A stretch of DNA of 30,853 nt. Source: CAYZJD01 sp964478455. GTDB lineage: Bacteria > Acidobacteriota > Terriglobia > Bryobacterales > Bryobacteraceae. A program made the translations under genes and the position numbers. The notes under the pieces are model-generated. The model saw only the letters and a list, made by a program, of their open reading frames with translations. It ran no database searches and had not been told where the DNA came from. The stretch is from contig CAYZJD010000007.1 of NCBI GenBank assembly GCA_964478455.1, positions 1-30,853 on the forward strand, in the 5' to 3' direction. Positions 8,401 through 16,178 of the stretch are shown piece after piece. Position 1 is the first letter of the stretch. Every line of letters begins with the position of its first letter.

Positions 8401-9064
8401 TGCGCCCATCTTCGGCCCGAACCCCGCTGGTTTCCACCTTGAACTCCTGGATCGCCTCCATCGAGGGGCTGGATTCGCCGATGTGCCCGCCGATCTGGAC
8501 CACGGCCGAGGTGCCATCGATCAGGACCTCTTTCGTGAAGGCCATGCTGCCGCCGATATACGAGGTCCAGTTGTTCCCCTCGACCCCCGGGATCGTGGCA
8601 TAGGCGAAATTCTCCAGAGAACGGCCGCCCCGGATGTCCAGCGGCAGGTCGGTCACCACCTGGCTGCCCATGGTGGCGCCCACCTGGGTGCTCGCCGTCT
8701 CCAGCATTTCCGCCTCAGCCGTCACGGTCACCGCTTCCGTCAGCGCGCCGACCTCCATCCTGGCGTCGAGTCGAAGAACTTGTGCGACAGCAATGGTCAG
8801 CCCGTCGCGGGTGTACGTCTTGAACCCCTGCTTGGTGAAGACGACGGAATACTGCCCGATCGGGACGTTGAGGATCGAGTACAGTCCCAGGTCATTGCTC
8901 GTGGCGGTGTACGAAACCTGGGTTGCCACGTTCGTGGCCGTAGCCAGGACGCCCGGAACAACAGCTCCGGAGGCGTCCGTCACCGTGCCGGTGATGGCTC
9001 CGCGGTCAGATTGCCCCCACACCAGGAGGGGCAGAAGGAAAAGAAGTATGCTGAGTTTTTTCAC
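5474..9064 (-). CDS. TonB-dependent receptor with carboxypeptidase-regulatory-like domain (Oar-like)
   Basis: Large outer-membrane beta-barrel that should take up an oligosaccharide or other ligand using TonB energy. From the GTG at 9064 it has 1196 residues. That start is chosen because AGGGAGG lies 4 bases upstream and a signal peptide (about residues 1-18, ending VWGQ) follows at once; a TTG at 9082 is also in frame. Order of parts: regulatory Ig-like domain (about 20-105), plug with LPLDIRGG and LIDG motifs (about 110-230), then a barrel ending in a terminal Trp typical of BAM substrates. It heads the sugar locus, with GH42, isomerase and ribulokinase downstream. A LacI-type operator lies in its leader. 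Ligand identity is inference. Confidence 0.87.
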   Translation of the reverse strand: MKKLSILLFLLPLLVWGQSDRGAITGTVTDASGAVVPGVLATATNVATQVSYTATSNDLGLYSILNVPIGQYSVVFTKQGFKTYTRDGLTIAVAQVLRLDARMEVGALTEAVTVTAEAEMLETASTQVGATMGSQVVTDLPLDIRGGRSLENFAYATIPGVEGNNWTSYIGGSMAFTKEVLIDGTSAVVQIGGHIGESSPSMEAIQEFKVETSGVRAEDGRTGGGVFKFTLKSGTNDFHGSAFGFLHNEILNANTWQNNFAGQKRATDRQFVYGFSAGGPIVKNKTFAFGAFEKYTQERMVLGGFDKTVPIPAFLDGDFSALLNTNNVLGMDPLGRPVYQGMIYDPGSQRNVTAGQVDPMTGLVATRDGLVRDAFGFDPVTGAPVPGQANVIPSNRISTVSKNITEVFRQGYLPMRPGLINNSAITRQNDPWFHQTQLTFKGDHNFSETNRLSGHMVWTERPRILVDQGGIWDPRDPDKAGGPLANSRKQEVTSRRAALNHTYSFSPTVLNVFSFTYGRYRNPSFSVAAKDNWPAKIGLGETGAGNFPVIQFGRAINGVATERIGQHWSDYYVSNVFITNETLTWIRGRHTWRFGADVRFMQLSSHQSTPTLEFTFDPDQTGAPKEAWRDKVGFGFASFLLGAVKNAGQQTPWDLYGRRKAFSLFAQDDIKINPKLTLTMDVRWDVTLPYHERYGRWANFDKTAISNTFGVPGTLVFAKDGSDSFETERDWKEFAPHIGLAYKFTDRLVFRAGYGVFFSPIGLNYWFGVPYGFAPGYRGTNRVNPTADLSPAFNWDGGYPGQFVPGTKDPDYTQWGMVNVNPKSLFAGYSHQWNAGVQVELANDLRLDVTYMQNEGRRLQSGDFERNQPDPQALSRLLNSWHEWDAVWDEGSAAAAGVPYPYPGFGSYAFAAILPYPQIWQNWVWGGPLLHVGSPYGRSDYKGLQVGLTKRSARGVTANVSYTLATSHSNVQNYLGGFQEIWWSGPLQDLLHLDEEAKAPLFYDQRHVAKGIVSWDLPFGKGRSVLADAGRVANAVVGGWTLSASFRYNSGWPIAVNSSAWYPGWEASVYAVRNPNGDYSRRFNGGSFDFANPASSSNRYFDPGNFSNPPYGELGTVPMFRSDFRDFGWSEEQVALLKNFRIAERFRLQFRVEFYNFFNRHHFATPNTNINAPEFGNVINLTGTPREGQFGARFEW

Positions 9065-9202
9065 AAAACCTCCCTGAACCAAAAGCCAGCCGCCACCACG
9101 AGAGAATAGTAGTGCGCAACACGCAGTCCTGCGCTATGGGCGTGAGGTCTCGTGACGGCATGCCGTAATTAACCCCTGTCGGGCCCGCTAGAGGCGGGCG
9201 AT

Positions 9203-9216
9203 TGCAAGCGCTTACA
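9203..9216 (-). promoter_or_regulatory. LacI-family operator in the TonB receptor leader
   Basis: The 14-mer TGCAAGCGCTTACA has an eight-base perfect palindromic core (AAGCGCTT) with central CG and TG/CA ends. It fits the general LacI/GalR/CcpA-type operator pattern TGNAANCGNTTNCA at every fixed position. It lies about 9-22 bases downstream of the start site expected from the promoter at 9232-9260, where a bound repressor would block transcription. The LacI-family gene at 18105-19106 is the only such regulator in the window and so the natural candidate; the match of protein to site is inference. Confidence 0.75.
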
Positions 9217-9231
9217 GCCAGCGCCACCATT

Positions 9232-9260
9232 ACAGTAGGCCTTGTAAGGTCTTTTGTCAA
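9232..9260 (-). promoter_or_regulatory. sigma70-like promoter for the TonB receptor gene
   Basis: On the minus strand a perfect -35 box TTGACA (9255-9260) is followed after exactly 17 bases by TACTGT (9232-9237), a weak -10 box that keeps the first two and last bases of TATAAT. Transcription would start near 9225, giving a leader of about 160 nt before the GTG at 9064. The strong -35 plus overlapping operator suggests a repressible promoter. Confidence 0.6.
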
Positions 9261-9393
9261 CAGAAAAACGCAGCGCAACGCCGGTCGGCCCACTTGGCAA
9301 GCCGGTTGGTCTCCCGTCCCCGACGCCGGCCGGACCCGGTTCAGCAGGGGACCGTGAGGTGCCCCCCCACCTTCCCCTGAGGGTTCATTTTCC

Positions 9394-12300
9394 TCACCAG
9401 ACAAACTTCAGGGCAAACTGTATTTCCCGGGGATCATTGGTGGTCTTGACAGGCCGTGTCGCCGCCAGATTGGGTTTCCCGCTCGTGTTGGTGAATATGA
9501 AGCTGGCGGACGTGGCGTTTTGCGCATTGCCGGGCAAGTCGAAATTGGGGTGATTCAGCGCGTTGAAGAACTCAACTCTGAGCTGAATGCGGCATTGTTC
9601 CGCTATCCTCTTGACGCCGAATTCCTTCCTCAGCGAGAAATCCACATTCGAGAAGCCCGGCCCGATGAGGGTGTTCCTGCCGAGATTCCCGAAGAACCCG
9701 GCCGGCGGAAGCTCGAAGGCGTTGGGGTCATACCACTGATCGGGATTGCCCGTCACCGGATTGTTGCCGAATCCAGGCTTGAGATTCGGACGATCCACCG
9801 TGGTGGCGGTAGCGCCCGCGACCCCGCTGCGTGAGTTATTGAAAGAGATCAACGGCGTGAACGGGTTCCCCGAGGTCAGTATGGCGACCCCGCTCAGCGA
9901 CCATCCGCCGATCACCTTTCGCGCGAAACCGGCCGCGCCGCCCCCGGAGCTGGGACCGTTGCCGAAGGGCAAGTCCCACAAGAAGCTCATGGCCGCCGCA
10001 TGCCGCGCGTCAAAGGCGCCCAGCCCCTTGTCTCTGGCAAGGTCGTCCGAATCCATTCGTACCTTCGGCCCCCCCGATATTTCCGTGAACGAGATGGCCG
10101 CCGGGGCCTCGTCCAGTGCCTTTGAGAAGGTATAGCTTCCCAACACGCTGAACCCCTGAGCAAACCGCCGGTTCACGCTCACCTGCAATCCGTCGTACCA
10201 GGCTCTCGCGTCCGTCGCAAACAGCGTCAGACTCCCCACCCCGGGATTCCGCTTTGCCGCGGTAGACGGATAGAACTTGCGGCCATCGGGCAGAATTTCA
10301 GGAATTCTGGTATTCAACTCCCGCCTTGACACCAGGTGAATGCCTCTCATTCCATTGTAAGAGACCGTCAACACCGTGTTCGCGATTACTTCTCGCTGTA
10401 CCGCGAGATGATACTGCATTACATAAGGCCAGTGGAGATTCCCGTATTCAAGCAAGACAGCGGCCAGTTGGGGGCTCCTGCCGGTCGCTCCCTCGAGGAT
10501 GTTGGGAAAGCTCGGATTCCGCACTTCCACGGTTTGCACGAACGGCGGCGCCAGGATGACCGGATCGATGAGGTCCCCGTTGTAAGGCGTGTCAAAGAAG
10601 ATGCCGGCTCCGCCGCGGATCGAGGTCTTCCCCGTGCCAAACGGATCCCAGGCAAAACCGGCCCGCGGCGCCCAATTGGAGGTCGATGGATTGCGCAGGA
10701 AAAGGGTGTCGCCAAGCTGAAATGATCCCGGCCCGGTTGCCTGAAGCGGGTCCAACAAGATGGGCAACTTGCCGTTAACCTCGGCTACATTCGTCCAGGG
10801 CTCGTAGCGTAGCCCGAGGTTCACGGTGAAATGCGGCTTCCACCGTATGTTGTCCTGAACATAAAAGGCCGCGTGAGCGAATCGCAAGCCGCGCGCGTAA
10901 TCGGTCCCGGGCAGTACGCCCCGGAACAGGCTCGGCCTGTTGGTGATGAAACTGCGAACATCCGAAAGAGTGATACTTCCGTTCTGGTCAATTTGCAGGG
11001 TGTCGTTCAGTTGAATTCGCGCCAGATCGACGCCAAACTTAAGATTCTGGCGGCCCCTGGCATAAGTCAGGCTGTCGGTCAGTTGAAAGACGTTATTCAC
11101 CAGATCGGCTTCCGAGCGGCCTGAGTTGCCCATGACTCCGATGCCTCCCACCCTGATCTGCCCCAGAGAAGCGCCTGGTACGAGGGAGAAGCTCAATCCA
11201 TGCGGATTCGGGTTCGACGGCCCGGTGAGTCTGACCCGCCGGTTGAAGCCTGCCCGAATGGTATTGAGCAGGGCCGGCGAGAAGATGTGCGTCTCTTCCA
11301 GCGTCAGCACGTGATCCCGGCCTGTGTTGAAGCGGGGAAAGCCGGGAAACGGCGCGTTGCCTCCAAAGGGAAGGAAGGCATGGCTCCTGTCAACGGTATA
11401 ACGGCCGTAGATCGAATCCTTGCCTGTCAGGTAATGATCCGTTCTCAGGGTGACGTAATCCTCGTCCGTGTCGCGGTTCGCGCTGCCCGTCCACAGCCCT
11501 GTGCCGTTGCCGAAATCGGTTCCGTTCGGCAGAGGATAAAGCTCCAGAAACGGTTCGATCGCTGGATCCACGCCTACGAACTCCAGCGCGCCCGTCAGCG
11601 GATTGGGGAGGAAGCCGCGGCGCACATCCAGGTTCGGCGTGATGTCGCCCGATGTATCCCCTTTGGCTTCTCGCAAGCCCTCATAGTTCACGAAGAAGAA
11701 CGTCTTCTTCTTCCTGATGGGTCCACCGGCGCTGGCGCCAAACTGATGGCGCCTGAATTCAGGCACGGCTCCTGGATCGAAGAAATTCCTCGCGTCCAGG
11801 GCGTCGTTCCTGTGAAACCAGAAGACGCTCCCGTGCAGGTCATTGGTCCCTGACTTGGTGACCACGTCTACGAGGCCGCCGCTCTTGGTCCCGTACTCCG
11901 CGCTGAAGCTGCTGGTGACGATGCGAAACTCGCGGATCGCTTCCACGCCGAGGACCAGTCCTTGAGACACGCTCCCCGGCGGACGCGCCTGGGAATAGAC
12001 GCTGATGTCGGTGCCGTCGAGAAAGAAGTTGGTGGCGTTGGCTCTCTGCCCGGAAACAGAGATCCGGCCGTTGAAGGAATTACTGGTGTTGCCGGCGCCG
12101 GTGCTGCGCGCTTTCACGACGCCTGGATGAAGCTCGGCCAGTTGCATCCAGTCCCGCCCGTTCAACGGGAGGTCCGACACCCGGCGCTCGTCGACGAGGC
12201 CTCCGACCTCGCCGGTGTGAATCTCAACCGGCGATGGAGCGGCGGCGACGACGATCTGTTCGGTCACCTCTCCGACATGCAGCGTCAGGTTCACGATCGC

Positions 12301-12591
12301 GTGCCGGTCGATCGTCACACGGATACCGGTCTGCACCTCTTTGCGGAACCCCTCTCGTTCCGCCGTGATCTGATACTCCCCGGGCAGGACGGCCGCGTAT
12401 TGGTAGCGGCCCAGCTCGTCCGAAACCGTCGAGCGCGCCAGGCCCGTGTCCAGATTCGTGAGCGTGATCCTGACTTCCGGAACCACCCCGCCACGCTGAT
12501 CTTCAACCAGACCGGAAAGACCGGTGCTCTGCGCCCAGACAGATGGAACCGAGAAGATCACGATGCCGGCGATGAGTAGCGACTCCTTCAC
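9394..12591 (-). CDS. second TonB-dependent receptor with carboxypeptidase-regulatory-like domain
   Basis: Outer-membrane active-uptake receptor of about 1065 residues. The frame is open to 12741, but a clear signal peptide (VKESLLIAG through SVWAQS) begins at the GTG at 12591, so that start is preferred; in-frame GTGs at 12594 and 12600 are also possible. A regulatory Ig-like domain (about residues 20-105) precedes a plug with LPLNGRDW and FFLDGTDIS, then a barrel ending FVW, a typical C-terminal aromatic signal. It follows the lipoprotein substrate-binding protein gene by 94 nt on the same strand and is probably part of the ABC importer operon. That pairing suggests a ligand too large or scarce for porins. 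Ligand unknown. Confidence 0.86.
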   Translation of the reverse strand: MKESLLIAGIVIFSVPSVWAQSTGLSGLVEDQRGGVVPEVRITLTNLDTGLARSTVSDELGRYQYAAVLPGEYQITAEREGFRKEVQTGIRVTIDRHAIVNLTLHVGEVTEQIVVAAAPSPVEIHTGEVGGLVDERRVSDLPLNGRDWMQLAELHPGVVKARSTGAGNTSNSFNGRISVSGQRANATNFFLDGTDISVYSQARPPGSVSQGLVLGVEAIREFRIVTSSFSAEYGTKSGGLVDVVTKSGTNDLHGSVFWFHRNDALDARNFFDPGAVPEFRRHQFGASAGGPIRKKKTFFFVNYEGLREAKGDTSGDITPNLDVRRGFLPNPLTGALEFVGVDPAIEPFLELYPLPNGTDFGNGTGLWTGSANRDTDEDYVTLRTDHYLTGKDSIYGRYTVDRSHAFLPFGGNAPFPGFPRFNTGRDHVLTLEETHIFSPALLNTIRAGFNRRVRLTGPSNPNPHGLSFSLVPGASLGQIRVGGIGVMGNSGRSEADLVNNVFQLTDSLTYARGRQNLKFGVDLARIQLNDTLQIDQNGSITLSDVRSFITNRPSLFRGVLPGTDYARGLRFAHAAFYVQDNIRWKPHFTVNLGLRYEPWTNVAEVNGKLPILLDPLQATGPGSFQLGDTLFLRNPSTSNWAPRAGFAWDPFGTGKTSIRGGAGIFFDTPYNGDLIDPVILAPPFVQTVEVRNPSFPNILEGATGRSPQLAAVLLEYGNLHWPYVMQYHLAVQREVIANTVLTVSYNGMRGIHLVSRRELNTRIPEILPDGRKFYPSTAAKRNPGVGSLTLFATDARAWYDGLQVSVNRRFAQGFSVLGSYTFSKALDEAPAAISFTEISGGPKVRMDSDDLARDKGLGAFDARHAAAMSFLWDLPFGNGPSSGGGAAGFARKVIGGWSLSGVAILTSGNPFTPLISFNNSRSGVAGATATTVDRPNLKPGFGNNPVTGNPDQWYDPNAFELPPAGFFGNLGRNTLIGPGFSNVDFSLRKEFGVKRIAEQCRIQLRVEFFNALNHPNFDLPGNAQNATSASFIFTNTSGKPNLAATRPVKTTNDPREIQFALKFVW

Positions 12592-12623
12592 CACACCCAC
12601 CCCCTTTGTGCTTCGCGCCGACT

Positions 12624-12670
12624 TCTTGACTACAGAGGTGCCTCTGTGTCCTCCGCGCCTCTGCGGTGAA
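12624..12670. repeat. dispersed repeat of the ACAGAGG/CCTCTGT type
   Basis: This AGAGG-rich stretch contains ACAGAGG (12632-12638) paired with CCTCTGT (12641-12647) around a 2-base loop, then further CCTCTG units up to a TTCACCG-like end (minus strand). It resembles the short intergenic repeats with stacked CAGAGG units that are widespread in acidobacterial and other environmental genomes. It fills much of the 94-nt gap between the substrate-binding protein and the second TonB receptor gene. No transposase is nearby. Confidence 0.5.
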
Positions 12671-12685
12671 TTGGCTTGGAGCAGG

Positions 12686-13693
12686 TCACTGGCGGCCGAT
12701 TTCCTCCAACACGGCATGCAAGTAGGAAAGATCCGCAACATCCTCGACTTTCAGGCCCGGCGGCAAGGCGGCGAGCTTCGTCAAAAGCTCTATCGTGTCC
12801 TGGACGTTTCTCGAAGTCAAGCCGCCGTTGGCATCCCAGATGCCCATGCGAAGATGGGCCTCGCCCACCACTCTTGCGGTGGCGGGATCGAGCGAAAGTC
12901 GCTTGACCGATTCGGCATAAAGCAATGGAGGGTCGGCCGCCACCCGCCGCTGCGCGCGCAACAGTGCCCGGAGAAAGTCTTTGACACCTTTCGGATTCTG
13001 CTCTGCCCACTGGCGGCGGACGTGGAGGCCATCGATGAAAACGGTGGGAAACTCCTGGGCATACGACATGACCGCATAGAACCTGCCGGGCGCCTCGAGT
13101 TGAAGCTTGAGCAATTCCTCGCGCGGCACGGTCTCGGCATCGACCTCCCCGGCCAGCAAGGCCGCCGCGCGTCCCGCGCTTTCAACAATCACAAGGAACT
13201 GAGGAGAAACCCCAGGGCAATTCTGCTCGAAGTACATGTTGAGCAACGCCGAGCTAAACCCGTGCGTGGCGGGCACCGCCACTCGCTTGCCTTCGAGGTC
13301 GCGGCAGGATCGGATGTCCGTTCTCGCGGCCAAGATGGTGGTCGGGGCAGTGAACCTCGCTATGGTGCGCACGGGCGCGCCTTTCGCCACCCCCGTCCAC
13401 ATCGTTTGATTATTGAGCAGGCCGATGTCGGCATGCCCGCGCCCTAGGGCGTCGACGATCAACGCGCCGGACGCCATATGCGTTGTCTCGATGGTGTAGC
13501 CCTGCGCCGCCAGCTCATCGAGCGCCATCAGCAACGGTACATGTCGCACATCGACGTTGATTAGATCGAAGAAACGCAGCCTGCCCGGCTTGCGCTGGGA
13601 TTGAGTCGGCGATGAAGGCGAGGCCGGCCGCTCCGTACATCCAATGACGGTGAGGGCGGCCACCACGAACAGGAAAGGGATCGTAAATCGCAT
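12686..13693 (-). CDS. lipoprotein substrate-binding protein of a NitT/TauT-type ABC importer
   Basis: Periplasmic solute-binding protein (SsuA/NMT1-THI5-like fold), 335 residues. The ATG at 13693 starts a short signal ending in a good lipobox, VIGC with Cys19, so it should be membrane-anchored. Family signs are the early N-terminal hydrophobic helix with MALDELAAQGY, the GHADIGLLNNQT segment, the LEGKRVAVP segment that lines the cleft in SsuA-like proteins, and a late FIDGLHVRRQW region. It lies 15 nt downstream of the adenylate-forming enzyme gene and shares strand with two permeases and an ATPase. The family carries nitrate, sulfonates, pyrimidines, aromatic acids and riboflavin-like compounds, so the ligand cannot be read off. 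Confidence 0.85.
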   Translation of the reverse strand: MRFTIPFLFVVAALTVIGCTERPASPSSPTQSQRKPGRLRFFDLINVDVRHVPLLMALDELAAQGYTIETTHMASGALIVDALGRGHADIGLLNNQTMWTGVAKGAPVRTIARFTAPTTILAARTDIRSCRDLEGKRVAVPATHGFSSALLNMYFEQNCPGVSPQFLVIVESAGRAAALLAGEVDAETVPREELLKLQLEAPGRFYAVMSYAQEFPTVFIDGLHVRRQWAEQNPKGVKDFLRALLRAQRRVAADPPLLYAESVKRLSLDPATARVVGEAHLRMGIWDANGGLTSRNVQDTIELLTKLAALPPGLKVEDVADLSYLHAVLEEIGRQ

Positions 13694-13708
13694 AACGGGG
13701 TACGCAGC

Positions 13709-15304
13709 TCAGGAATTGTGTCCGGATCGCTGAATGTGCAAGGGCAGGAACTTGCCGCGCTCCGTCCACACAGGTTCCATCCGCTTCACCTGGAGAGTCC
13801 GATCCTGCTGCCACATGCACCGCGCCGCATCCCCCATGGGCGATGATTCGGTGAGCGCATTCAGCACGAACTCGATCACCTGCCGCTCGTCCGCGATCTC
13901 TACACGCGGGTCAATGATCAAATAGAGCCGCGTCAATCCGTTGGCGTCTTCCTCCTCCATCAGTTGATAATCGAGCGGATTGCCGCCAAAGCGCGCGGGG
14001 AGCCGGTGCTCGAGTATGTTCAGCATCTCATTGCCGATCAGGGTGACAGCCTCGCCCACCAGTTTGCTGTAGCTGCGAATCCCGTGCAGGTGGCGCGTAA
14101 AACCGCAGCTCTCCAGCGGACAGCCGCAGCTTCGCTCCTGAACGATTCCGTAGTCATCGCTCTGATAATTGAGCATGACCTTGGAACTGGAATCGACGAG
14201 CGATGTCAGATTGAGCGCTGGCACCGTCACGCCGCCCTCGACCGGATGCGGGTGGGTGATCAGCGCAAATGCGTCTTCGCAAAAATGCACGTCGTCCGTC
14301 TCCGCCGCGCGCGGGCAGCCAAGCCCGACGGCGCCTGTGTCGATCGCGCCATAGGCGGGAATGACGCGCACGCCTGCGCGCCTCATCGCCTCCATCTTGG
14401 CCCTCGTCACCGGCTCGCCGCCGACGCGAAGCGTAGCGCCCGCCAGGTCGAACCCCTCCTGCACGGCGGCGGCGCACACGCGCAGCCCGCGGCTCACGCT
14501 CGTATAGAGGAGGCAGCCTTTGCCCGTGTCCAGCATGTCCCGCATCGAGCGCGCGACCACGGAAGCCTGAACTGTCTTGACTATCTTGGGCAGAGACACC
14601 GGCACGCCCAGGAGCCGCATCCAGAGGATCATGTACAGCGTCGCCGCTCCGTACTTGACCCAGTACCTGGAATCTCTCCAGCCAACCGGCGCGAACCACG
14701 CCTCGGGATATCGCTGAAAATAAGCGCGCTGCAAAATGAAACGGAGACCGCCGCCGGGCAACATGTGCATCCAGTGCAGGACGGGCGTGTTCAACACGCC
14801 CCAGGCATCGAGCATGAGCATCTGGTGCGGAGCGCCCGCGGCGATGTAGTCCAAGTCTTGGTAAACAGAGGAAGCCAGCCCTGTCGAGCCGCCCGTCTGC
14901 AAGGCAAAGTCGCGTTGAGCGAACGGATTGTCGAAAGCCCGGGCGGTCGTCGCAATCGTCTGGCCGTGCCTCACAATGGGCGTGCGTCCTTTGAACTCCT
15001 CAAACGTCACGTAAACCCCGGCCTCGCGGAGCGCGCGAAGCGCGCCTTCCAATCCTTTCTGTTTCACAAGAGCCCGGAGATCGCCGAATTCGCATCGCGC
15101 CAGCTTGAGCAGCGCCAGATAAGGGCTGCTCGCGTGGCCGTAGATGCTCCGCTCGGCCAGGCGCAGGAAATTCTCCTCGCGCCGCTCCATTCGCTCGGCG
15201 ACGATGCGCCGGGCTTCGGCCAACGTCAGTCGAGGACGCAGAAACCGCCGCAGCGCCAGCGGAAACTGGGCGAAGGATTTCAGGTGCTCAACCGTATCAC
15301 TCAA
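13709..15304 (-). CDS. PaaK/CapK-like adenylate-forming enzyme (ANL superfamily)
   Basis: Predicted cytoplasmic enzyme that activates a carboxylic acid with ATP, probably to a CoA thioester or other acyl transfer product. At 531 residues it is longer than typical phenylacetate-CoA ligases (about 430). The phosphate-binding loop reads TGGSTG (137-142) without the usual following Lys. YGAIDTG (318-324) replaces the common YGxSE, so the usual Glu is Asp. QSDDYG (381-386) matches the ribose-binding region. A Cys cluster CGCPLESCG (393-401) resembles the metal-binding Cys of PaaK relatives, and RGKFLPL lies near the C terminus. The TTG at 15304 overlaps the preceding permease stop by 8 nt, which suggests translational coupling. 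It is embedded in an importer operon, so its substrate may be the imported compound. Confidence 0.75.
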   Translation of the reverse strand: MSDTVEHLKSFAQFPLALRRFLRPRLTLAEARRIVAERMERREENFLRLAERSIYGHASSPYLALLKLARCEFGDLRALVKQKGLEGALRALREAGVYVTFEEFKGRTPIVRHGQTIATTARAFDNPFAQRDFALQTGGSTGLASSVYQDLDYIAAGAPHQMLMLDAWGVLNTPVLHWMHMLPGGGLRFILQRAYFQRYPEAWFAPVGWRDSRYWVKYGAATLYMILWMRLLGVPVSLPKIVKTVQASVVARSMRDMLDTGKGCLLYTSVSRGLRVCAAAVQEGFDLAGATLRVGGEPVTRAKMEAMRRAGVRVIPAYGAIDTGAVGLGCPRAAETDDVHFCEDAFALITHPHPVEGGVTVPALNLTSLVDSSSKVMLNYQSDDYGIVQERSCGCPLESCGFTRHLHGIRSYSKLVGEAVTLIGNEMLNILEHRLPARFGGNPLDYQLMEEEDANGLTRLYLIIDPRVEIADERQVIEFVLNALTESSPMGDAARCMWQQDRTLQVKRMEPVWTERGKFLPLHIQRSGHNS

Positions 15305-16178
15305 GTGTTGTATCGGCCCAACGGGTCATCCGCCGTTCGGCAACCTGTACCATAAACGAACAGACGAGCGCAACGCCGATCACCACCAGCAGAATGGCAA
15401 ACACCTTCTCGGCGTCGAAGCGGGCCCCGTAACTGCGAAGCAGCGCCCCCAGCCCGAACAGCGCAACCAGCATCTCGGCGGTGACCATCCCCCTCACCGC
15501 GTGTCCAATCGCCAGGCGCAAGCCGGCCATGGTGAGAGGCAGTGCCCCGGGAAGCAGCACTTTCCAGAACAGTTGACGCTCCGTGGCGCCGAACGCATGG
15601 GCCATCTCCACGCATGCCGGTTCGACCGTTTGGATACCGCGCATGGTGTTGAGAACCACGACGAAGAACCCGCTCAGAAAGATGACCGCAACCTGAATCA
15701 GCCGGCTGAGGCCGAAGACCGCATACATCACGGGTACGAGGGCTATCTTGGGTGCGGCGAGAAATGCCTCTAGATAGGGAGTGAGTACAAATTCGACTGT
15801 GCGATAGCGTCCCATCAGCACGCCAAGCGCCAGGCCCAATGTGACCGCTGCTCCATAGCCGGCGAGCAGGCTGAGCAGGCTGGCCAGGAGAGGAGTGACG
15901 ATCTGCCCGCTGGCAATCAGGCCTGCAGCCGTCCACAGCACGCGCGAGAACGGCGGCAGGAATCCCAAACCGGCCCACCATCCCGCCAGCTCCCAGGCGA
16001 TGACGCCGGCTGTGAGCGAGAGCCACGACGCCGGGATGCGGAGGTGCGGAAACGCAGACAGAGTGCCGTCCTCCCCGGACTGCCCCAACGCGGCCTTCGC
16101 CCGTCCCTCTCCCTCCGCGTCGCTTCTGCCCTGCGTCTGTTCCGCTTGCGGCGCCATGTTCGCGTTGTCATCCATCAT
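15297..16178 (-). CDS. ABC transporter permease (NitT/TauT type), second membrane subunit
   Basis: Inner-membrane subunit of 293 residues with about six transmembrane helices in the BPD_transp_1 fold. An unusually long polar N-terminal tail (about residues 1-50, many Glu, Ala and Gly) precedes the first helix. The coupling-helix (EAA) region is visible around EMAHAFGATERQLFWKVLLPGALP, followed by AIGHAVRGMVTAEM. The ATG at 16178 lies inside the end of the ATPase gene (11-nt overlap), and its own end overlaps the ligase start. It is similar in plan to, but clearly different from, the permease at 16947-17828, so the two probably form a heterodimer on the single ATPase type. Confidence 0.85.
   Translation of the reverse strand: MMDDNANMAPQAEQTQGRSDAEGEGRAKAALGQSGEDGTLSAFPHLRIPASWLSLTAGVIAWELAGWWAGLGFLPPFSRVLWTAAGLIASGQIVTPLLASLLSLLAGYGAAVTLGLALGVLMGRYRTVEFVLTPYLEAFLAAPKIALVPVMYAVFGLSRLIQVAVIFLSGFFVVVLNTMRGIQTVEPACVEMAHAFGATERQLFWKVLLPGALPLTMAGLRLAIGHAVRGMVTAEMLVALFGLGALLRSYGARFDAEKVFAILLVVIGVALVCSFMVQVAERRMTRWADTTLE

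Larger units (their letters stand above)
9065..9393. other. intergenic region between the two TonB receptor genes
   Basis: No gene is visible. On the minus strand it holds the promoter (9232-9260), LacI-type operator (9203-9216) and about 160-nt leader of the downstream receptor. The leader contains a GC hairpin, GCCCGC (9183-9188) pairing with GCGGGC (9194-9199), and a 12-base perfect palindrome ACGGCATGCCGT at 9155-9166. A strong ribosome-binding site AGGGAGG lies at 9069-9075. The part from 9261 to 9393 lies 3' of the upstream receptor; I see no convincing terminator in it. Confidence 0.6.

Noticed and set aside
9065..9082. TTG start at 9082 for the first TonB receptor
   Set aside because: It would place six residues before the signal peptide, and the GTG at 9064 has AGGGAGG directly upstream.
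13964..15355. 463-codon plus-strand frame opposite the adenylate-forming enzyme
   Set aside because: Antisense shadow without recognisable motifs; the minus-strand protein has ordered ANL-type motifs.
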